Source of the DNA: Doryteuthis pealeii
Lineage: Eukaryota; Mollusca; Cephalopoda; Myopsida; Loliginidae
DNA length: 64,000 bases
Assembly (NCBI GenBank): GCA_023376005.1
Contig: CM042156.1
Coordinates: 47,533,592-47,597,591 of the forward strand
Direction: 5' to 3'
Numbering within the stretch: position 1 is the first letter of the stretch; every line of letters begins with the position of its first letter. Under the pieces are notes generated by a model that was given only the letters and a program-made list of their open reading frames with translations, did no database searches and had not been told where the DNA came from. The translations under genes and the position numbers were made by a program. This document shows, piece after piece, positions 10,806 to 20,590 of the stretch.

Positions 10806-11345
10806 ATATAGTTATTCACATTTTAGTTAATAAATCATTACATTTAATACTAAAATCTGATCTTTCTGACAATATAAAGCAAAAATTCTTTCAAGCTGTA
10901 GTCGGGTCAGTGCTACTGTATAGCTACACTACTTGAACTCTAACGAAATTCTAGGAGAAAAAGTGAGATGTTAAATGTACAAGGACGCTGCATGTTGTCT
11001 TGAACAGATCCTGGAAGCAGCGCCACAGAAAAGAGCAGCTTTACGGCCACTTACCTCTTATCACACAAACCCTCCGAGTAAGACGAAAAAGACATGCTGA
11101 ACACTGTTTGAGAAGCAAAGATGATCCCATAAGTGACGTTCTCCTATGAGAACCTACATATGGACACGCAAGTGTGGGTCAGCCAGAAAAACCTACATCG
11201 ATCAGCTCTGCGCGGATACTGAATGCTGTGCAGATGATCTTCTAGGAGCGTTGGCCAATAGGAACGAGTGGCGAGGAAGAGTCATGCAGATACGTGCAGT
11301 CGGCACGACTTGATGATGATGATGATGATTATTATGATGATGGAT
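10806..11345 (+). pseudogene. RTE-type LINE C-terminus with (GAT)n 3' tail
   Basis: The translation, with frameshifts, reads NIKQKFFQAVVGSVLLYSYT, then LNRSWKQRHRKEQLYGHLP, ITQTLRVRRKRHAEHC, SDVLL, PTYGHASVG and a QLCADTGC-like stretch, ending in (GATGAT)n at 11312-11345. This order and the GAT-repeat 3' end are typical of RTE LINEs. The RT catalytic part is missing, so it is a 5'-truncated dead copy. Relatives are at 42240 (-), 43735 (-) and 63685 (-). Confidence 0.8.
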
Positions 11346-11379
11346 GATAATGATGATTAGACCTTTACAAATTAGGCTA

Positions 11380-11600
11380 GGTTAGATACCAGCCCTCGCC
11401 AACTCAGTGCATCAGTAGTACGTCTTAGTAAAGTGGGGAGCTGATTGTGGCGCTATATCTTACACGCAAAAACAATCTCCCTGGTCTAGCGCTAATGAAA
11501 AGGAGATAGACTCCTTCGCTCTCCAACTGATACTGACAAGATACCACTCCGCCGAATTTACTTTTATTAATGACATCCTGATAGTCTACTGACTCTTAGA
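11380..11600 (+). mobile_element. SINE family B, head-truncated
   Basis: It keeps GATACCAGCCCTCGCCAACTC, then TAGTA, GGGGAGCTGAT, CAATCTCCCTGGTCTAGCGC and GGAGATAGACTCC. Full heads are seen at 46696, 58338 and 59763. Confidence 0.7.
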
Positions 11601-11671
11601 CGATACAAACATAAAGAATAATTGAAGCCATTTTAGTGTGTGTGGGGGGTCTTATCTGTTATAAAATGCGC

Positions 11672-12089
11672 GGGCCATATGACCTTTAGGCACCCCTTCT
11701 TGATCTCAATTCAGAAGGACGAGTTTTTCATTTACACCGTCAATATCCGGTTGTTTGTTAGGGGTTAGGGTTAGGGGTTAGGGGTTAGGGTATAGGGTTA
11801 GGGTTAGGGTTAGGGGTTAGTTTTATAATTAAAAAAATCTAAAAATCGTCTGTTAACAAACAACCGGATATTGACGGTGTAAATGAAAAACATGTCCTTC
11901 TGAATTGAGATTCTGAGTTTTTGTTAATTATAAAACTAACCCCTAACCCTAACCCCTAACTGTAACCCTAACCCTATTCCCTAACCCTATACCCTAACCC
12001 CTAACAAACAACCGGTTATTGACGGTGTAAATGAAAATATGTCCTTTTGAATCGAGATCAAAAAGGGGTGCCTAAAGGTCATATGGTCC
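11672..12089. mobile_element. Foldback MITE with TTAGGG-like core
   Basis: The arms begin GGGCCATATGACCTTTAGGCACCCC and end with the inverted copy. Inner arms carry CACCGTCAATATCCGG and GTTTGTTAGGGGTTAGGG on the left, with CCCTAACCCCTAACAAAC on the right. The centre holds a second inverted pair. The core is telomere-like on each strand and could form G-quadruplexes. Confidence 0.8.
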
Positions 12090-12500
12090 TAATGCTTAAA
12101 TTTGTTTCCGATTCTGGTAGCAATCTATTACTGGAATCTAAATTTGTAAAAGAACTTGTTGTTTCTGCTAAAGAATTGTGTATGACTTCTCTGTGATATA
12201 GACTTCTTGAACCCCGTTCATATATTGCACTAGTTAACCTTTCAAAATACAAAATTATTAATGTTGTATTCTAGCAAATATTAATCAGATTCCCACAACC
12301 AAAACAAGATGGCCCTTGAGTATCTGATTTTTGTTAGTTTCGATTTTACAAAGAAAATAATTGAAAAGTAAATGAACGAATATTTCAATGCTGACTGATT
12401 TAGCATTGAAATATTCGTTCAATTACTTTATCGATGATTTCGTGACAAAAAGATCCTCCTGATACAAACGAATGAACAAAGTGTTTAAAATTCTATTCAC
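12090..12500. other. Unique AT-rich stretch with one strong hairpin
   Basis: A perfect 20-bp stem, TGAACGAATATTTCAATGCT at 12373-12392 against 12402-12421, closes a 9-nt loop. The function is unknown. It may be the remains of an inverted-repeat element. Nothing else is recognised. Confidence 0.5.
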
Positions 12501-12507
12501 ACACTGT

Positions 12508-12640
12508 AGATGCTGATGGCCGAGTAGTTAAGAAGCCTGACTGATGATAAATCAATCGGGTTTCCATCCCACCTGGAGGTAGTTTGTGAATGTCGAGCCA
12601 CTTATAGAGACGTGATACGGTGTCTATGCAGGACTATATG
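12508..12640 (+). mobile_element. SINE head with Ser/Leu-tRNA-like sequence
   Basis: GATGGCCGAGTAGTTAAGAAG resembles the 5' half of a class II (Ser or Leu) tRNA, and GGGTTTCCATCCC sits at the B-box position. The rest does not fold into a proper tRNA. Only one copy was seen here, so SINE status is inferred. Confidence 0.5.
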
Positions 12641-12898
12641 TGTGTGTAAACTTGAAAATTCTAAAACTCGTTCATGTTGGCAGTTATAAATTTATTTCAA
12701 CTAAAATTCTCATTTTGAGAAATATTGCTCTGCATATAATAATCAAATTATTATACATTGAGCTCTCAAGCGAACTAAAAACAAATATAATGTATCTATA
12801 TGTAATTTTTTAAAAAACAACATTTTTTATATATGTATTTATATATGAAAGAAAAGGCACAGAATAGAATCATTCCCACCACCAACTTATCTGGTCAT

Positions 12899-12902
<4 letters not shown>

Positions 12903-12955
<53 letters not shown>
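12903..12955. repeat. (TA)n microsatellite
   Basis: About 52 bp of uninterrupted AT. Confidence 0.95.
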
Positions 12956-12956
<1 letters not shown>

Positions 12957-13184
12957 ATAGAAAATTGATGAAAATGACATGGCTTATATATTCAATTGAT
13001 GATAATAGCTAAAAGAAAATATGGAAGTGGTATAATGTACTTTGATTAAATACCGTTGGAAATGAAACATCAGAAAAGAAAAAAAAATGATTTCAGGAAA
13101 TCTTAGATACTTCAACTAGCGATTAAAACAAAAATAAAACTGTTGTATTCTCTTCTAAAGAAAGTAAGTCCAAATTGAGGAGTT

Positions 13185-13515
13185 TATATTTTTTCTCTGA
13201 ATGTTTGAGATGAGGCTTGATGATTAGTATTATCGGCATTATTCGGACTATTGTCCCCATCTTCATTGTTATTTGTACAACGTTTCGGCCGATATACCCT
13301 CCGGCCTTCTTTAGGTATTTCTTGTCGGACTCGGAAACCTTCTCGGACTCGGGAACCTTCTTTTCGAACTCGGGAACTTTCTTGTCGTAATCGGGAGCCA
13401 TCACGGAACTTTGAACCTAACCCTTTATTTAGTCCACGGGGGTATCCTGTTCTCATTCCGCTAACCATTAGGTATTTCTTGTCGGACTCGGGAACCTTCT
13501 CGGACGGGAACCTTC
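13185..13515 (-). mobile_element. PLE-like repeat (family D), reverse copy
   Basis: The minus strand reads AAAGGGTTAGGTTCAAAGTTC, GATGGCTCCCGATTACGAC, several GTTCCCGAGT-C-GACAAGAA units (~15-17 bp each), CCTGAAGAAGGCCGGAGGG, TATCGGCCGAAACGTTGTAC, then AACAATGAAGATGGGGAC. The CTGAAGA...GGCC...GGCC-GAAAC pattern recalls the hammerhead-like motif of Penelope-like elements, but I find no stem I. Sister copies lie at 13650 (+), 36280 (+), 53735 (-) and 53945 (+). Confidence 0.6.
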
Positions 13516-13640
13516 TCAATTGGACACATGGCCTAGTGGATAAGGTAGTTAGGTTAAGACAGTTCTAAGTGACAGTTATCTCTGGAACCCGAGTTCAATC
13601 CTGAGTGAAGGCAGTTAGAAAAATAATTAACACAACTCCT
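13516..13640 (+). mobile_element. SINE head family E (Arg-tRNA-like)
   Basis: GGACACATGGCCTAGTGGATAAGGT resembles the 5' half of an arginine tRNA, and CCCGAGTTCAATCC is a B box. The same head sits at 53827-53943, again between reverse and forward family D copies. Confidence 0.65.
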
Positions 13641-13644
13641 ACCC

Positions 13645-13800
13645 CAGCTATGGTTAGCGGAATGAGAACAGGATACCCCCGTGGACTAAATAAAGGGTTA
13701 GGTTCAAAGTTCCGTGATGGCTCCCGATTACGACAAGAAATAGTCTGAATAACGCAGATAATACTAATACTACTACTAATAATAATATAGTTTGCTATAT
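13645..13800 (+). mobile_element. PLE-like repeat (family D), forward copy, internally deleted
   Basis: It has GGATACCCCCGTGGACTAAA, GGGTTAGGTTCAAAGTTCC and CGATTACGACAAGAAA, then jumps to AATAACGCAGATAATACTA. The CTGAAGA-GGCC part is deleted. Confidence 0.6.
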
Positions 13801-13925
13801 TTATATCTAAAGCATGCTCAATATTATTGATATGAGTATGCGCCATTCCCTTCATGTCTTTACTATACTATAAATGATCTTTCAATGATATTGAGCACTC
13901 TTCACTTATGAATATAGAAAAGTAT

Positions 13926-14312
13926 GAGGTAAAATATGAAGAATGAAAGAACAAAACTCAGACAAAAATGTGTAGTATATTTCGCTGGAGTTTTAAACTC
14001 GGCGTCTTCAGCTTTTATTGAATTATCAGGATCATACAAGTGTTTTATAGAAGGGGGAACCTCCCCAACTCTCTTCCCATCTGATTTCCTTCTCATCTTC
14101 CTCAAAGATTTCCCCTATAACCAATCAAATCTTTCCCTCACCACAAACCTTACCCACCTACCTACCTACACCCCCTTCTATAAAACACTTGTATGATCCT
14201 GATAATTCAATAAAAGCTGAAGACGCCGAGTTCAATACTCCAGCAAAATATACTACACATTTTTGTCTGAGTTTTGTTCTTTCATTTCTCATATTTTACC
14301 TCATTCTGTCGG
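13926..14312. mobile_element. Foldback element, ~135-bp arms
   Basis: The left arm GAGGTAAAATATGAAGAATG ... CTATAAAACACTTGTATG-complement matches the right arm at 14170-14312 nearly throughout. A ~110-bp pyrimidine-rich loop separates the arms. The arms contain CTGAAGAC, a stem-like GC...GC segment and GAAATATACTAC, reminiscent of the hammerhead-like motif in other repeats here, but degenerate. Confidence 0.75.
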
Positions 14313-14314
14313 AT

Positions 14315-14560
14315 TCATTCCAACCTCCTTTTCCTCATAGCAAAGTATTTAATCTAATATTAACCTCTTGGAAACTAGTAGAGCACACTAGTTGTATTTA
14401 TTTGATAGCTAATAAAAAAAGGCCAGCGCCGTTGACTTCATGTCTTTGCTACCCTAATATATATCGTATTCGTGGGAAAAGGAGACTTATCTGTGAAAAT
14501 GGTCACAGTGGTTAGTTGATTCAAGTTTCCCAAAGATAAGGCAGCGATATAACAAATATA
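14315..14560. other. no recognised feature
   Basis: Unassigned sequence between a foldback and the hammerhead repeat. Confidence 0.4.
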
Positions 14561-14608
14561 AAGTGCCCAGTACGTTAGTAGAGCAAATTTATTATCATAA
14601 AGGTACAC

Positions 14609-14653
14609 GGTATTAACCTACTCGAGTTTCCCCATAAGGATCTTCAGGGTTAA
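14609..14653 (-). ncRNA. Hammerhead ribozyme (type I, minimal stem III)
   Basis: Read on the minus strand. Stem I strand TTAACC (14648-14653) is followed by core CTGAAGA (14641-14647), stem II TCC-TTAT-GGG, GAA (14628-14630), stem III AC-TCGA-GT and the cleavage nucleotide A (complement of 14619). GGTTAA (14613-14618) then pairs with TTAACC. Core position 7 is variable in hammerheads, so CTGAAGA is acceptable. All three stems close. The surrounding repeat has an AAGTGC..GTAGAGC segment shared with the 38.8 and 45.1 kb copies. Activity is untested. Confidence 0.75.
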
Positions 14654-14699
14654 ATCTACTGGATTAATCAAGATATTGATTAATGGCAGTCGATTACAC

Positions 14700-14721
14700 G
14701 TATATATTATATATATATATA

Positions 14722-14752
<31 letters not shown>
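14700..14752. repeat. (TA)n microsatellite
   Basis: Interrupted TA tract immediately upstream (minus sense) of the hammerhead repeat. Confidence 0.95.
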
Positions 14753-14866
14753 GGTCTCTTGCCTGAAAGATGTTGTTAGAAAACGTGTCTTATTGACCAC
14801 ACTACTTATACTGTAGGTTCATTCTTTACGTAGTTGTCTTGTCGCAGATTAATCTGAGCTTAATGA

Positions 14867-14874
<8 letters not shown>

Positions 14875-14932
<58 letters not shown>

Positions 14933-15016
14933 GCGGGAGAGAGAGAGAAAGAGAGAGAGAGAGAAAGAGAGAGAAAGTGAGAGAAAGAAACAGACAGACA
15001 GAAAGAGATACAGACA

Positions 15017-15060
<44 letters not shown>

Positions 15061-15062
15061 CA
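14875..15062. repeat. Compound (TA)(TG)(GA)(GACA)(AAAG) microsatellite
   Basis: Successive TA, TG, GA, GACA and AAAG runs. All local reading frames are artefacts of this composition. Confidence 0.95.
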
Positions 15063-15064
15063 GC

Positions 15065-15660
15065 GAAATATGGAACTAAATTTACACCTTTTTTTTTCTT
15101 CTTTTCAACTAGGTTTTTTTTCTATTAACAATATAAATACACCTATCAACCTAAAGGTAAATTAATTAGAATGTCTCACCTGGAGTGCCGCAAATGAATT
15201 GATGTGTTCTTGTGTTCTAAACTGTGATGGAAGGTGTTTTTACCGACCAGACTTGTCTGACCGACACTTGCGTGGTGGTAAACAAGAAAGAAGCTTTTCC
15301 AGCAAAAAAAAAAATAAATAAATAAAAAAATAAAAAGAGCAGGTGCTAATGAAGGACTCACCTGCTTGATTTCCTTGTCGTCTTACCTGTGTGGCATTCG
15401 TTAACTATTTACCACCTCAAAATACCACTCGTTGCTTTTACACGATCGACTAATAAAATTTGTCTCATTTGAAAATCGAAGCAGCAAAACAATAGGCCGG
15501 TGATTATTGGAAAATTCCAGCTAATCGATAATGGTCCTTTTATTTTCTTCAAAATGGCTACCATCAGGAATTCGGGGAAAAAATACGGACAGTAAAATCT
15601 CTACGTGCTTCTTTCGACCCCACGAGACAATAATTTGTCCCCATAAATTTACGGGGAAGT
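15065..15660. other. no recognised feature
   Basis: Homopolymer-rich sequence with no repeat or coding landmark that I can name. Confidence 0.35.
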
Positions 15661-15684
15661 AAGTACCCATGGTGAAGGGGTTAA

Positions 15685-15885
15685 TGTGCTGGACCGTAAA
15701 ATCGTTGTAAACGAGTTGAAATTACATTCACTTTCGGATTAATACCCTTGGGAAAGGTATGAACCATCTCATTCCCCAGCTTGATTAAATAGTACCACTA
15801 CTGTTCTTCTACAAGGATGGCTTTAGCATTAAATACCCTACGCAGATTGATATGCCATTAAACAAAGAAACCAACTCATTATAAC
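15685..15885 (+). mobile_element. SINE family A variant ending in the LINE-type tail
   Basis: A degenerate A-like head (GTTGTAAACGAGTTGAAATTAC) and body (CCCTTGGGAAAGGTATGAACC) are followed by the tail TTGATATGCCATTAAAC used by the LINE at 60.5-61.2 kb. A reverse copy with the same arrangement is at 40265-40460. Confidence 0.55.
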
Positions 15886-16039
15886 AGCCCATGTTACGAA
15901 TTCATTGAAAGTCCTGCAAAGAGTCTTATATATCAATAATAAATAAAGGTTTACATAGCATAAGGTGTGGGTGATTTGCATACTGTATCTTTCAGAATCT
16001 GTGTTACGCCTCAAAGATACGTGGTTCAAAGTTAACTGA

Positions 16040-16215
16040 CATGAAAAAAAGTTTTTAGATAAAATAATTGGTGTATTATATCTTTTATTCTTTTAATATA
16101 TCAACCTGAAAATTTCATTAAATTCAATTAATTCCCTGATTTTTAGTATTTTTTTTTCTTTCGACGGCGTGACATACAATGGAGGAATTTAGGTCCGTTA
16201 AGTTCGATTTAACCC
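16040..16215. mobile_element. Fragment of the foldback family seen at 9749-10797
   Basis: TGAAAATTTCATTAAATTC..CCCTGATTTTTAGTA parallels the inner arm of the 9.7-kb foldback. GAGGAATTTAGGTCCGTTAAG has a partner at 40730-40760. Confidence 0.5.
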
Positions 16216-16970
16216 AAAGTTAACTTCTAGCGACTTTCATAAATAGAACACGAGCCATTTAGATTAAACAGAATTGGAGAAATTTGCCGATAAGACATCA
16301 CACTGTTATCAGTGTTTCATTAAAACTAAAAACAAAAAGAAAACCCTCGGGTGGAGATTAACTGTCACCATAGATTCTCTCACAATCTCTCTAACCTATT
16401 TTCCCACTTTTTATTTATCGTTTTTATTTTTTTCACAGACAGACCCTACGCAATGAAGAAAGGTATATAATGACATTATACTAACATACCTACAACGAAG
16501 CTACCTACCATTCCCGGCATTAAAAAAAAATATATTGTGACTGTAACGGCAATCCTCTTTAGGGCACCAGTATAAATCTCTTTCAATCTTGTCTGATAGT
16601 CTTCGAACTTTTAGATCCCTTTTTTTTTCTTCTTCCCATCCCATGAAAAAATAAAACCACGCGTGATGATCTAAAAACAAGAACTGTGTACAAAAAAAAA
16701 AAAAGAAAAAAAAGGGGAAGGGCTTGTGTTGTTCCTAGTTTTTAGCGTTCCAATTTTCGGGATTGGCTACGATTTCAATGAGTAAGATAATTTTCCTCTG
16801 GAAATTTCTTACCGAAAAAATTCTGTGGAATTAAATTTTAAGATCTTGATGAGTTCTTACGTTTTACGTTTTCTTTTCCTTTAAACAGAAATTTAAATTT
16901 GATTAGTTTAATCATAGGTCTTTGGAGATTTTCGTTCAGATTAATTTCCACGTTATTATTTTATCATAAT
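16215..16970. other. no recognised feature
   Basis: AT-rich, with poly(T) and poly(A) runs. No supported gene. Confidence 0.35.
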
Positions 16971-17015
16971 GAATATTATGTAGCTGTCTGTCTGTAACCG
17001 AAACTACGTCACCGC
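16971..17015 (+). mobile_element. Helitron family H2, 5'-end fragment
   Basis: ATAATGAATATTATGTAG then CTGTCTGTCTGTAACCGAAAC matches the 5' region of the H2 copies at 56081 and 57042 (GTCTGTAACCGAAACTA). No 3' end is present. A minus-strand relative lies at 44618-44680. Confidence 0.5.
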
Positions 17016-17019
17016 TGGC

Positions 17020-17330
17020 GTCACACTTTCCTTGCTTTGTGCATTGTCAGTAATTTTCTAGTCTTTTGGTCAATCTGTCTGAGTTCCTCTCTTGTCCATT
17101 TTAAAGCCCATAATGGGGACGGCCCATAATGGGGACGGCCCAAGTATTTATTCCTTTAATGAGTTTTCTGCTGCAGAGCTTGGTTTCTAGGAGTTTTCTT
17201 GTTTTCTTGAGATATTCTTTTTTTAAACTTTTCCTTTCATCTTTATTTGCATGATGGTATCTGCTTCTATTATATTTGTAACTATTATTATTATCATCAT
17301 AATGAATCTAAACCACTGTATCTTCGGCTT
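17020..17330 (-). pseudogene. LINE remnant, post-RT thumb-like region
   Basis: The minus strand encodes KSLKKEYLKKTRKLLETKL, CSRKLIKGINTWAVP, a frameshift at a small duplicated block, then KWTREELRQIDQKTRKLLTM. The INTWAVP and KWTREELRQxDxKTRKLxTxH motifs lie C-terminal to the RT core in a LINE group that differs from the 4-5 kb and RTE copies. An 18-bp tandem duplication (17108-17143) breaks the frame. Confidence 0.7.
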
Positions 17331-17690
17331 TTCCACGGATGTTTGCTGCATTTTAGAAAGCAGAACATTCTTCAAAAAATACATGTTTCCCTACCATAAA
17401 CGTCACATCCGGTTTCTCTATTCTTGAGTTCTTGGGGTATTCTTCTGGCCTCTGGCCTTCCGGTGAACTCGCTGAATATTATCAACACTCCTATTTTTAG
17501 TCATGTTTTTTAACCTAAAATTCATCATTTGTTCTTTTATAGTTTGCAGCTAACATATAATGTTAATGTCTATGCTCGGTCAGCTGATCTAATGATTTGA
17601 ATATAGTAAGTATGTTTATTCTTTCAACGTAATTATTCTTCACTGCTGATTGTTGTCATTTTGACTCTATTCCATAAAGACTGGTTTGGT
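17330..17690. other. no recognised feature
   Basis: Possibly more of the same LINE remnant upstream in minus sense, but too degraded to call. Confidence 0.3.
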
Positions 17691-17734
17691 TTCGGTTGGT
17701 TGATGCTTAACGGTATATCAAACCTTGTGAGTTA

Positions 17735-17737
<3 letters not shown>

Positions 17738-17831
<94 letters not shown>
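17738..17831. repeat. (TA)n(TG)n microsatellite
   Basis: About 48 bp of TA followed by 44 bp of TG. Confidence 0.95.
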
Positions 17832-17833
<2 letters not shown>

Positions 17834-18006
17834 ATTTATTTGTTGAATTTTTTAAATATAATTGTTTTCCATAGGCAACTACCCAGGTTTTAGGCTATTT
17901 TGCCATCATCAGGTTGCTAATAATTCTTCTCTTCTGGTGTTTATGCGAAGACATTTCTTGCTGTTATGTTTTGGGACCGCAAATTACGTCGGTTGATTAT
18001 TATTTT

Positions 18007-18008
<2 letters not shown>

Positions 18009-18058
<50 letters not shown>
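18009..18058. repeat. (TA)n microsatellite
   Basis: About 50 bp of uninterrupted AT. Confidence 0.95.
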
Positions 18059-18059
<1 letters not shown>

Positions 18060-18347
18060 TAATAATAATTGGGGAACATATGGAGGTACCGCGGTTTCGA
18101 TTTTTATGATCTCTTTTGGAGCCTACATTGTACTGGTCTAAGTTGAAACTACTATTATTCATCCCTATTTGGCATTAGATAGGTCGGGTGGTTTGAGCTA
18201 ATGCTATGCTCGTAAAAGATCAAAACCACACTAGACCCATAATTTTTTCACAATTATTAGTATTATAGCTCTACTTTTTTATGAAGTATTGAGTACTCTT
18301 GGATAAATTACATATACTACTCCAACGGAAACGTTGAAGCAGTACTC

Positions 18348-18400
<53 letters not shown>
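18348..18400. repeat. (TA)n microsatellite
   Basis: About 50 bp of uninterrupted AT. Confidence 0.95.
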
Positions 18401-18402
<2 letters not shown>

Positions 18403-18534
18403 TTCTTTATTTTCATGTGTAATAATAAATTGGTAGTAATCATTTTCATTACTAGTACACATTATAATAAAAAGGGACTGCTATTTGCCATAAGAGAAAT
18501 TTGAAGAAAACGATCGGGACAATCATATAGTTTT

Positions 18535-18770
18535 TAGGGCTTGGCGTGAGCACCCAATTGATCGGTTTGGCCTTTCCAGCCGCCCGTCTAACCCAAGTAT
18601 TAATCGAAGCGGGTTACAGACCGTTCGGTACCCACAGTCCTGTCTTCAGGCATTACGGGTCTCCGGCCACGACCAAATGCTGGACCCATTGGTTGGGTGT
18701 TCAGAGGTGCAGTCCGTGTATTCTGCAACCCCAGCTGACAGGGCGGGACAGAGACTGGTATTCTCGCTTT
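18535..18770 (-). mobile_element. Repeat V, 5' half
   Basis: It shares GCTTGGCGTGA..CCGATTGATCGG, GACCGCCCGTCTA, GCATTACGGGTC and GAGGTGCAGTC..GTGTATTCT with 20147-20590, 21390-21995 and 61190-61795. Sense is minus, set by the 3' tail of the full copies. A 69-codon minus frame (18600-18809) aligns in phase with frames in the other copies (QPMGPAFGRGRRPVMPEDR). Confidence 0.65.
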
Positions 18771-18924
18771 TCCTATACACATCATTACATAGATAGATAG
18801 GCCTGGCACAAGGCTAAAATCGCGAACTTGTAAGAATCAAAATAAGTAGGAATGTTTTATGACATTATATGTGTGTGTATGTGTACGTATGTGTATCCCT
18901 ATGTACATATGTGTGACAGTATGT

Positions 18925-19215
18925 AAACCCGCCAACGGGGTGGGGGTCCAGTGGCTTCGGCCCTGGATCTTTACAAATTAATATCGTCGATCCCAGGGAG
19001 CTATCCCAGCAGGCAATACCTGCCCCCTCGATTTAAAGGGACAGGGCTGGGTTTATTGCCCAGCGTCTGAGGCGCCCCCTTGAGGGGGAATGCCGACGGA
19101 ATCGACGCAATTTTTCCCACCTATCATCCATGAGCTTCGGCTTGTGGGTGGGCCCACATAAAAATGTTCTTCTGTCACGCCCTCATAAGTGGGATGAGAG
19201 GCAAATACCTGTACG
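18925..19215 (+). mobile_element. Repeat IV copy, near full length
   Basis: It runs from GGGGGTCCAGTGGCTTCGG through CGTCGATCCCAGGGAGC, CTCGATTTAAAGGG, GGGTTTATTGCCCAGCG and CTTCGGCTTGTGGGTGGG to the tail CACGCCCTCATAAGTGGGATG. The reverse copy at 22071-22345 fixes the boundaries. Confidence 0.75.
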
Positions 19216-19386
19216 CATGTGTGACAGTGTGTGTATGCATATTTATTACTTTGTAACTCACAAAACATGTCACACTATGAGTACGCTCTCTTTATCTATG
19301 TGATAAAAGTAGCTTAAATTGACGAGCGTTTCGCGAGATTAAATTAATGACCAAAAATGATAAAACATGATACTATCTTCAATCCC

Positions 19387-19390
<4 letters not shown>

Positions 19391-19438
<48 letters not shown>
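19391..19438. repeat. (TA)n microsatellite
   Basis: About 48 bp of AT abutting a SINE A end. Confidence 0.95.
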
Positions 19439-19439
<1 letters not shown>

Positions 19440-19441
<2 letters not shown>

Positions 19442-19572
19442 GAGAATAGTTGGATTCATACCTTTACCAAGGGTATTATCTAAAATGTAAACAGCCTTGT
19501 CCTGGATTTTAACTTGGTTTGCCGTATCCATTTCCTACGACGATAACCATTACACCATGTATCTCCAATCAA
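19440..19572 (-). mobile_element. SINE family A, 5' half
   Basis: The minus strand gives TGGTGTAATGGTTATCGTCG, AAGTTAAAATCC at the B-box position and CCCTTGGTAAAGGTATGAATCC. It ends at (TA)n before the tail. Confidence 0.65.
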
Positions 19573-19597
19573 AATTAAAATAGATATTTTAATAATT

Positions 19598-19601
<4 letters not shown>

Positions 19602-19662
<61 letters not shown>
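19602..19662. repeat. (TA)n microsatellite
   Basis: About 60 bp of TA ending exactly at the CTAG terminus of a Helitron. Confidence 0.95.
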
Positions 19663-19663
<1 letters not shown>

Positions 19664-20072
19664 TAGCAGCGGCTACCCGGTGTCGACTTGGTAGAGGGGG
19701 ATTTTTTTAAAGTTAGTCCTGCAGATCCATTATTACTGAATCATGAGTTGGATCCTCGTAGAATGACCAATTAAAATCCCTATGTAAAAAAAAAAAGACC
19801 TTGCATTGATCCAGCCACTCTGCAAAGAAACGTTAATGTCTACTATTCAAAATATTGAACGCCAAAAAAAAATTTATGCTGTTATCAGTAAAATTTTATT
19901 TTTTAATTATCTTCACTAATATAAATCAAATCTTTATTATTTTTGCTCAAAAACCAAGCCCTGGTGATATTTATGTATATATATATATATTTACTTTGTC
20001 GTTAATTGTTTTATTTTCGAAGTTTCCTCCGGACATACATATACACACAACTGCCCTTTATATATGTATAGA
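19663..20072 (-). mobile_element. Helitron family H1, complete non-autonomous copy (410 bp)
   Basis: On the minus strand the element starts TCTATACATATATAAAGGGC, preceded by A, and ends in CTAG, followed by T. Nine nucleotides inside the CTAG lies a hairpin related to CCCGGC-GTC-GCCTGGG of the 62.3-kb copy, mutated here. 5'-TC, subterminal hairpin, CTRR-3' and A/T insertion are Helitron hallmarks. A degenerate tRNA-like segment (CAGATCCATTATTACTG) near the 3' end resembles SINE C. Confidence 0.75.
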
Positions 20073-20146
20073 TAGATTATTTGATATTCAAATTCTTTTT
20101 AAACGCATCTTAACACTCATTTTTATTATCTATTTAACCCGTAGAT

Positions 20147-20590
20147 GAGACCCTAAAGGGTATTACCTCTCCGGGTCAGAGTTGACTTGGGAATAATGGC
20201 AATGAATGAGTACTCTACACCCCCAGAGCTCTAGAATTGGAACCTTCCCACTAGATACAGTTTAATCTCATACCCAGGACACTAACACCCTCAGACACTG
20301 TCTTCTAGCACATATACGATAAAAAGGGATTGGGGGTTGACCATAAGAGCAATACGGTCCGGAGAACAATGGAGGTGGTTGTGCTAGACGTGACCCGATG
20401 ATTTATCCGTTGGATCCTCTCTGACCGCCCATCTAGCCTAAGTAAGGGCCAAAGTAGAGTGTTGCATTTTAGCGACTGTTCAGCCATCAGCATTTCGTCC
20501 TTAAGCATCACAGGTGGCCCCATTTAGGTCCTACCCCTCTGCAGAGGTACAGTCGGTGTATTCTACAACCACAGCCCACAGGGCAAAAGT
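20147..20590 (-). mobile_element. Repeat V, copy A of the tandem duplication
   Basis: Minus sense. It includes GAGGTAATACC, GGTCAGAGTTGACTTGGG, the GACCGCCC block and GCAGAGGTACAGTC. A 72-codon minus frame (20305-20523) aligns in phase with those at 21678-21893 and 61452-61727. Confidence 0.7.

Noticed and set aside
11760..12005. True telomere or chromosome end
   Set aside because: The TTAGGG-like units are irregular, occur on both strands and sit inside a foldback element.
12373..12421. Terminator or microRNA hairpin
   Set aside because: A perfect 20-bp stem with no flanking gene or conserved context. Probably a remnant of an inverted-repeat element.
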